From contig NZ_BNBS01000088.1 in the NCBI RefSeq assembly GCF_014656075.1, positions 1 through 33,669 of the forward strand: a stretch of 33,669 nucleotides of DNA. The letters run 5' to 3'. Position numbers and translations under genes: made by a program. The notes below the pieces were generated by a model, which did no database searches, had not been told where the DNA came from, and saw only the letters and a list, made by a program, of their open reading frames with translations. The stretch comes from Streptomyces hydrogenans. GTDB taxonomy: Bacteria > Actinomycetota > Actinomycetes > Streptomycetales > Streptomycetaceae. Of this stretch, positions 29,643 to 33,669 are shown piece after piece. Position 1 is the first letter of the stretch, and the number at the start of each line of letters is the position of its first letter.

Positions 29643-30420
29643 GCTTGATCACCCTGTTGGTGAGAGTGCCGATGCCTTCGATGGTGACGGCGACCTCGTC
29701 GCCGACGTTGAGGGGGCCGACCCCGGCGGGGGTGCCGGTGAGGATGACGTCGCCCGGGAGCAGCGTCATGGCCTCGGAGATGTGGACGACCAGGTCCTCG
29801 ATGGAGCGGATCATGTCGCTCGTCCGACCGAGCTGGCGTTGTTCGCCGTTGACCGTGGCCTGGACGGCCAGGTCGCTCGGGTCGAGGTCGGTCTCCACCC
29901 AGGGGCCCAGCGGGCAGCTCGTGTCGAAGCCCTTGGCGCGGGCCCACTGGACCTCGCGCTTCTGGACGTCGCGGGCGGTCACGTCGTTGGCGCAGGTGTA
30001 GCCGAAGATCACGTCCTTGACGCGCTCCCGGGGCACCTCGCGGCACATGCGGCCGATCACCACGGCGAGTTCGGCCTCGTGGTGCAGCTCGCTGGAGAAG
30101 GAGGGGTACTCGATGGCGTCACCGGGGCCGATGACGGAGGTGGTCGGCTTGAAGAAGGCGACCGGGACCTCCGGGACCTCGTTGCCGAGTTCCCTGGCGT
30201 GCTCCGCGTAGTTGCGGCCGATGCCCACGACCTTGTTGGGGAGCACCGGCGGCAGGAGCCGTACCTTGCTCAGCGGGACCTTGGTGCCGCTGAGCTCGAA
30301 GTCGGTGTACGGGATGCCCCTGATGATGTCGAGGACGAGGCCGCCGGACTCGACGGTCCCCTCGCCCTCGACCGCGCCGAAGGCGACATTGCCGTCGATG
30401 GAGAATCTGGCGATGCGCAC
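29635..30420 (-). CDS. Fumarylacetoacetate hydrolase family protein
   Basis: A 261-residue FAH-superfamily enzyme; members are metal-dependent hydrolases or decarboxylases of dioxo acids such as acylpyruvates or oxaloacetate. Seen: an N-terminal RIARFSIDGNVAFGAVEG, then the catalytic FAH fold with GIGRNYAEHARELG, the metal-binding HHEAELAVVIG (two Glu) and NDVTARDVQ (Asp), SEAMTLLPGDVILTGTPAGVG near the C-terminus. Substrate cannot be told from sequence. The GTG has GAGGGG upstream. It overlaps gltX by 8 nt, an arrangement also found in mycobacteria as I recall. Confidence 0.92.
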   Translation of the reverse strand: MRIARFSIDGNVAFGAVEGEGTVESGGLVLDIIRGIPYTDFELSGTKVPLSKVRLLPPVLPNKVVGIGRNYAEHARELGNEVPEVPVAFFKPTTSVIGPGDAIEYPSFSSELHHEAELAVVIGRMCREVPRERVKDVIFGYTCANDVTARDVQKREVQWARAKGFDTSCPLGPWVETDLDPSDLAVQATVNGEQRQLGRTSDMIRSIEDLVVHISEAMTLLPGDVILTGTPAGVGPLNVGDEVAVTIEGIGTLTNRVIKRG

Positions 30421-30491
30421 GAGTGCTGTCGCCCCTCACTTGGTACTGGCTGGAGTCTGACGCTCCAGGCTAACGCGGCGCGGGGCGGCCG

Positions 30492-30510
30492 ACCGGCGGA
30501 TATCGCCGGT
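30492..30510 (-). terminator. Short hairpin after the 65-residue gene
   Basis: ACCGGCG and CGCCGGT (7 bp) flank GATAT, 24 nt beyond the stop codon at 30534. It is weak compared with the other terminators here. Confidence 0.4.
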
Positions 30511-30533
30511 GGCGGACGGCGGAGGGGGCCCGG

Positions 30534-30731
30534 TCAGGCCTCGGCGAGGTAGGCCGGCACGTAGGGCGCGGGGGCCTGCATGAGGACGGTGCGGCGCGGG
30601 TTGGCCGTGGCGTCGGGGAGCTGCGCCGCGTACTCGGGGGTGGCGCCGCGGCCGAGGTCGGCGGCGTCCGAGAGGTGGGCGAGGGTGGAACGACGCGGGT
30701 TGGCCGTGGTGGCGGGCGTGGGTGCAGTCAT
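30534..30731 (-). CDS. 65-residue protein with duplicated ANPRR motif, function unknown
   Basis: Starts MTAPTPATTANPRRSTLAHL. The nine-residue motif TANPRRSTL (9-17) recurs as TANPRRTVL (42-50), a 33-residue offset visible in DNA as a 16-bp direct repeat (30595-30610 and 30694-30709). The middle is acidic/small (LSDAADLGRGATPEYAAQLPDA) and the C-terminus Pro/Tyr-rich (MQAPAPYVPAYLAEA). It has no cysteine, signal peptide or membrane segment. Nearly all codons end in G or C, so I take it as real despite a poor ribosome site. It has a plausible promoter (30777-30806) and is divergent from the sensor kinase, whose NIT region also contains ANPRR. I do not recognise the family; a signalling peptide or adaptor is speculation. 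Confidence 0.75.
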   Translation of the reverse strand: MTAPTPATTANPRRSTLAHLSDAADLGRGATPEYAAQLPDATANPRRTVLMQAPAPYVPAYLAEA

Positions 30732-30776
30732 CGCGCTGGCAGACCTTGTTCCGGGACGGGCGCCCGTGCGGGCGCG

Positions 30777-30806
30777 AGAATGGTGTAAAGCGTCAGGCTA
30801 AATCAA
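30777..30806 (-). promoter_or_regulatory. Candidate promoter of the 65-residue gene
   Basis: Minus-strand TTGATT (30801-30806), 18-nt spacer, CATTCT (30777-30782), giving a leader of about 40 nt. Confidence 0.45.
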
Positions 30807-30846
30807 GGCGTTCCCTTCGAATGCATGGCTGAGACATCCATTCCGG

Positions 30847-30862
30847 TGTGAGTTTGCTCACC
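30847..30862. promoter_or_regulatory. CRP-like dyad TGTGA-N6-TCAC
   Basis: TGTGAGTTTGCTCACC matches the classic CRP consensus TGTGA-N6-TCACA in all but the last base and the Streptomyces Crp form GTG-N6-GNCAC with one mismatch. It is centred about 84 bp upstream of the predicted start of the 65-residue gene. Confidence 0.4.
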
Positions 30863-31092
30863 ACTGGGTGGATTTTCCGGTCATTACGGACGGGCATGTC
30901 AGGTCACGGAAAGGGACATTCCGCCACTGAACCCGCCATTCCGCTCCTGATCATCGCTACTGGGACACTCGGGGGCGCCAGGTCATTGGAGGGTAAAAGT
31001 CCGAAACCTCCCTGATCATCTTCTACACCCCGTGACCTCCCGCGCACAGCAGGTCATCCCCTCTGCGGTACAGACCGCAGCCCTTGTTGGAG

Positions 31093-31111
31093 TTCCGGCA
31101 CTGTGCTGGAA
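31093..31111. promoter_or_regulatory. 19-bp operator-like dyad upstream of cvnA
   Basis: TTCCGGCAC-T-GTGCTGGAA has 9-bp arms with a single G/A mismatch, 192 bp before the kinase start. Confidence 0.4.
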
Positions 31112-31302
31112 TTCCACGCACCGCCGCGGGTTCGACGCCGGCACGCAGGGGGCGCAACGCAGCGCCGGCCGAGTGGCGGGAAAGGGGGATCTGCGCCGGT
31201 CACCGACGACCACCTGGGGCGCACCGACGCGTCCCGACGACGCCGACACCGTCCGCTCCGGTTCCACCCGGAAGGACGCCTGGTCCAGAGGTTGCGACGC
31301 TA

Positions 31303-33669
31303 GTGCAGGGACGTTTCAAGAGGGATGGCGCGGGCTCCGCCCAGGCTCGCAAGGGCCGCGCGGACGCTCCGTCCGAGCAGGAACCGCGTGCCGGGACCGA
31401 TCGCGGTCCCGCGGCCCCGCACTCCACCCAGCAGGCGCCCGGTCAGGGCGGCCAGGGCAGGGTCCAGGGCAAGCCCCAGAGCAAGGGCCAGCGGCCGAAC
31501 GGCGAGTCCGGCGAGGGCTCCGCGCGCCGTTCCGGCCCGTCCGCCGCGCCCGGCGAGCAGACCGGCGCGGCCGGCTCCGCACGCGACGGCAAGGGCGGCA
31601 CGCCCTCGGCGCCCGAGAACTCCACCGGCCCGCGAATAGCGCTCCGCAACTGGCGCATCTCCACCCGCCTGGTGGCCCTGCTGACCCTCCCCGTGGTCGC
31701 TGCCACCAGCCTCGGCGGCATCCGCATCAGCGAGTCGCTCCAGGACATGCAGCAGCTCGACCACATGCAGCTGCTCACCAAGCTGACCCGCGAGGCGACC
31801 GCGCTCGCCCAGGCCCTCCAGGCCGAGCGCGACCTGTCCGCCGGTCCGCTCGCCAACGGCCGCCCGGTCAGCGACTACCAGGTCGCCAACCCGCGCCGCC
31901 GCACCGACCGCCAGTACGACGCCTTCCTCGACGCCACCCGGGCCATCCCGAACGGCGAGGAGGACGAGGCGCTGCGGAGCATCCGCTCCAACGTCAACAC
32001 GATCGCGTCGCAGGTCATCGACCTCCACAACATCCGGACGAGCGCCTACAAGAAGGGCGTCTCGCACTCGGTGACGGTCGAGGCGTACAGCCGTCTCATC
32101 CGCTCGTTGCTCAGCCTGTCCCAGGACATGGCCCAGGCGACCAGCAACCCGGACATGATCAAGCGGACCCGCGCGCTCGCCGCGTTCTCGTCCGCCAAGG
32201 AGTACGCCTCCATCCAGCAGGCGATCATCGCGGGCGCCCTGCCGGCCAGCGACAAGACCGCCGGCCGGATCCAGCCCGGTGACCGCCTCTACGGCGAGGC
32301 CGCGCTCAACGGCGAGAGCAACGCCTTCAAGTCCTTCACGGCGATCTACGAGGCGACCGGCGGCGACGCCACCGACCTCACCGACTCGCTGCACTCCGGC
32401 AACCCGACCATCGTCGACGCCGAGAAGTACGCCGAGCGCGTGCTCAAGGCCGACGAGACCATGCCGGGCGGCCCGAGGCGCGGCTACCTCAACTTCACCG
32501 ACGAGTACGAGACCAAGATCGCGGCCATGAGCCGCATCGAGAACCAGCTCCTCGGCGAGATGGAGACGATGGCCCGTGAGCTGCGGCAGGAGTCGCAGCG
32601 CGAGGCCATCATCAACGGTGCGCTGATCCTGCTCGTCCTCGGCGTCTCGCTCATCGGCGCCTTCGTCGTGGCGCGGTCCATGATCCGCTCGCTGCGCCGG
32701 CTCCAGGACACCGCGACCAAGGTCGCCCAGGAACGCCTGCCCGAGCTCGTCAAGCAGCTCTCCGAGTCCGACCCGCAGGACGTCGACACCTCCGTCGAGT
32801 CCGTCGGCGTGCACTCCCGGGACGAGATCGGCCAGGTGGCCGCGGCCTTCGACGACGTGCACCGCGAGGCCGTCCGCCTCGCCGCCGAGCAGGCCCTCCT
32901 CCGGGGCAACGTCAACGCGATGTTCACCAACCTCTCGCGCCGTTCCCAGGGCCTCATCCAGCGTCAGCTCTCGCTCATCTCCGAGCTGGAGTCCCGCGAG
33001 GCCGACCCGGACCAGCTTTCCTCGCTCTTCAAGCTCGACCACCTCGCGACCCGTATGCGCCGGAACGGCGAAAACCTCCTCGTCCTCGCCGGCGAGGAGC
33101 CGGGCCGCCGCTGGACCCGCCCGGTCCCGCTGGTCGACGTCCTGCGCGCCGCCGCCTCCGAGGTGGAGCAGTACGAGCGCATCGAGCTGGCCGCGGTCCC
33201 GGCGACCGACGTCGCCGGCCGCGTCGTCAACGACCTCGTGCACCTCCTCGCCGAGCTGCTGGAGAACGCCACCTCGTTCTCCTCCCCGCAGACCAAGGTC
33301 CGGGTCACCGGTCACGCGCTGCCCGACGGCCGCGTGCTGGTCGAGATCCACGACACCGGCATCGGCCTCTCCCCCGAGGACCTCGCGGCGATCAACGAGC
33401 GGCTCGCCTCGCCGCCCACCGTGGACGTCTCCGTCTCCCGCCGCATGGGCCTCTTCGTGGTCGGCCGCCTGTCCCTGCGACACGGCATCCGCATCCAGCT
33501 GCGCCCGTCCGACTCGGGCGGCACCACCGCGCTCGTCATGCTCCCGGTCGACGTCGCCCAGGGCGGCCGCAAGCCGGCCCCCAAGGCCGGTCCCGGCGCC
33601 CAGGGCGCGGCCCCGCAGGGCGGCAACGCCCCCGGCGGTCGTCTGCCCGGCGGCCCCGGCGCGGCCGGC
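31303..33669 (+). CDS. Conservon-type sensor histidine kinase with NIT domain (CvnA-like), 3' end outside window
   Basis: 789 codons are visible, in frame to the window edge. By position it corresponds to S. coelicolor cvnA1, the first gene of a conservon (kinase, roadblock protein, DUF742 protein, small GTPase); the partners lie beyond the window. Order: a disordered Gly/Gln/Arg-rich cytoplasmic region (1-115); TM1 about 122-140 (LVALLTLPVVAATSLGG); an extracellular nitrate/nitrite-sensing NIT-type region; TM2 about 435-458 (INGALILLVLGVSLIGAFVVA); HAMP; a helical region with RRSQGLIQRQLSLISELE and FKLDHLATRMRR; the ATPase N-box LLAELLENATSFS and G-boxes IHDTGIGLS and RRMGLFVVGRL. The expected phosphoacceptor His is not at the usual place; LDHLATR holds the only obvious conserved His. 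GTG 31303 is chosen from homologue-like VQGRFKRDG; its ribosome site is weak. Confidence 0.92.
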   Translation, partial: MQGRFKRDGAGSAQARKGRADAPSEQEPRAGTDRGPAAPHSTQQAPGQGGQGRVQGKPQSKGQRPNGESGEGSARRSGPSAAPGEQTGAAGSARDGKGGTPSAPENSTGPRIALRNWRISTRLVALLTLPVVAATSLGGIRISESLQDMQQLDHMQLLTKLTREATALAQALQAERDLSAGPLANGRPVSDYQVANPRRRTDRQYDAFLDATRAIPNGEEDEALRSIRSNVNTIASQVIDLHNIRTSAYKKGVSHSVTVEAYSRLIRSLLSLSQDMAQATSNPDMIKRTRALAAFSSAKEYASIQQAIIAGALPASDKTAGRIQPGDRLYGEAALNGESNAFKSFTAIYEATGGDATDLTDSLHSGNPTIVDAEKYAERVLKADETMPGGPRRGYLNFTDEYETKIAAMSRIENQLLGEMETMARELRQESQREAIINGALILLVLGVSLIGAFVVARSMIRSLRRLQDTATKVAQERLPELVKQLSESDPQDVDTSVESVGVHSRDEIGQVAAAFDDVHREAVRLAAEQALLRGNVNAMFTNLSRRSQGLIQRQLSLISELESREADPDQLSSLFKLDHLATRMRRNGENLLVLAGEEPGRRWTRPVPLVDVLRAAASEVEQYERIELAAVPATDVAGRVVNDLVHLLAELLENATSFSSPQTKVRVTGHALPDGRVLVEIHDTGIGLSPEDLAAINERLASPPTVDVSVSRRMGLFVVGRLSLRHGIRIQLRPSDSGGTTALVMLPVDVAQGGRKPAPKAGPGAQGAAPQGGNAPGGRLPGGPGAAG

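Larger units (their letters stand above)
30732..31302. other. 571-bp divergent regulatory gap before cvnA
   Basis: No coding region is supported. It is notably less GC-rich around 30800-31030 than its surroundings. It holds the promoter of the 65-residue gene, a CRP-like site (30847-30862), CATTCCG at 30839, 30917 and 30937, CAGGTCA at 30900, 30979 and 31050, CCTGATCATC at 30946 and 31011, a 7-bp hairpin (31063-31080), and a 19-bp dyad (31093-31111). Confidence 0.6.

Noticed and set aside
31300..33483. Minus-strand frame of 727 codons opposite the sensor kinase
   Set aside because: The plus-strand kinase has TM segments, HAMP and ATPase motifs; the antisense translation is low-complexity.

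Overview
This 33.7 kb window is core chromosome of a Streptomyces (or very close relative). The evidence is its very high G+C content, codons that almost always end in G or C, a HupS-type HU protein with a histone-H1-like tail, an NdgR/AreB-type IclR regulator divergent from leuCD, and the start of a conservon-type (Cvn) sensor kinase. The gene order smc, mutM, rnc, DUF177, SepIVA-like, coaD, rsmD, recG, DAK, thiL, ddl, gpsA, cofC, hup, leuDC, IclR, gltX, FAH matches the long conserved actinobacterial block that I recall from Mycobacterium tuberculosis (about Rv2922c to Rv2993c). I see no transposase, integrase, CRISPR array, prophage or obvious foreign island.

Layout. (1) 1-6.2 kb: smc (its 3' end lies outside the window), a 71-residue coiled-coil protein, acylphosphatase, a membrane-anchored CAP-domain protein, an HxlR regulator, and mutM converging on it. 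(2) 6.4-14.5 kb, all on the minus strand: a ribosome/RNA group (rnc, rpmF, DUF177), a SepIVA/DivIVA-like coiled-coil protein, coaD overlapping rsmD, recG, and a DAK/FakA-like kinase with a TTG start. (3) 14.6-22.6 kb: rpmB; thiD overlapping thiL; a stand-alone Lrp/AsnC RAM-domain protein and a DUF3515 lipoprotein; the envelope genes ddl, gpsA and plsC; cofC/fbiD for coenzyme F420; a small OB-fold-like protein; hupS. (4) 22.7-25.9 kb: a small helical protein, leuD and leuC, and divergent ndgR with an operator-like dyad between. (5) 26.0-30.7 kb: five minus-strand tRNA genes (three tRNA-Glu(CTC), two tRNA-Gln(CTG)), a HAD hydrolase, a DUF4241 protein, gltX and an FAH-family hydrolase, then a 65-residue protein with a duplicated ANPRR motif. 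(6) 30.7-33.7 kb: a 571-bp regulatory gap and the first 789 codons of a cvnA-type nitrate/sulfonate-sensing histidine kinase.

Functional links. gltX lies about 1.6 kb from genes for the two tRNAs that a non-discriminating GluRS charges. leuCD and ndgR face each other across a dyad. Most gene boundaries carry GC-rich hairpin terminators, and at least seven genes have a TAnnnT hexamer 6-7 nt before the start codon, which predicts leaderless mRNAs.

I found no clear new defence or biosynthetic system. The least explained items are the 65-residue ANPRR-repeat protein divergent from the sensor kinase, the motif-rich gap between them, the 71-residue coiled-coil gene beside smc, and the palindromic GTTGACCGTCAA element shared by two distant promoter regions.
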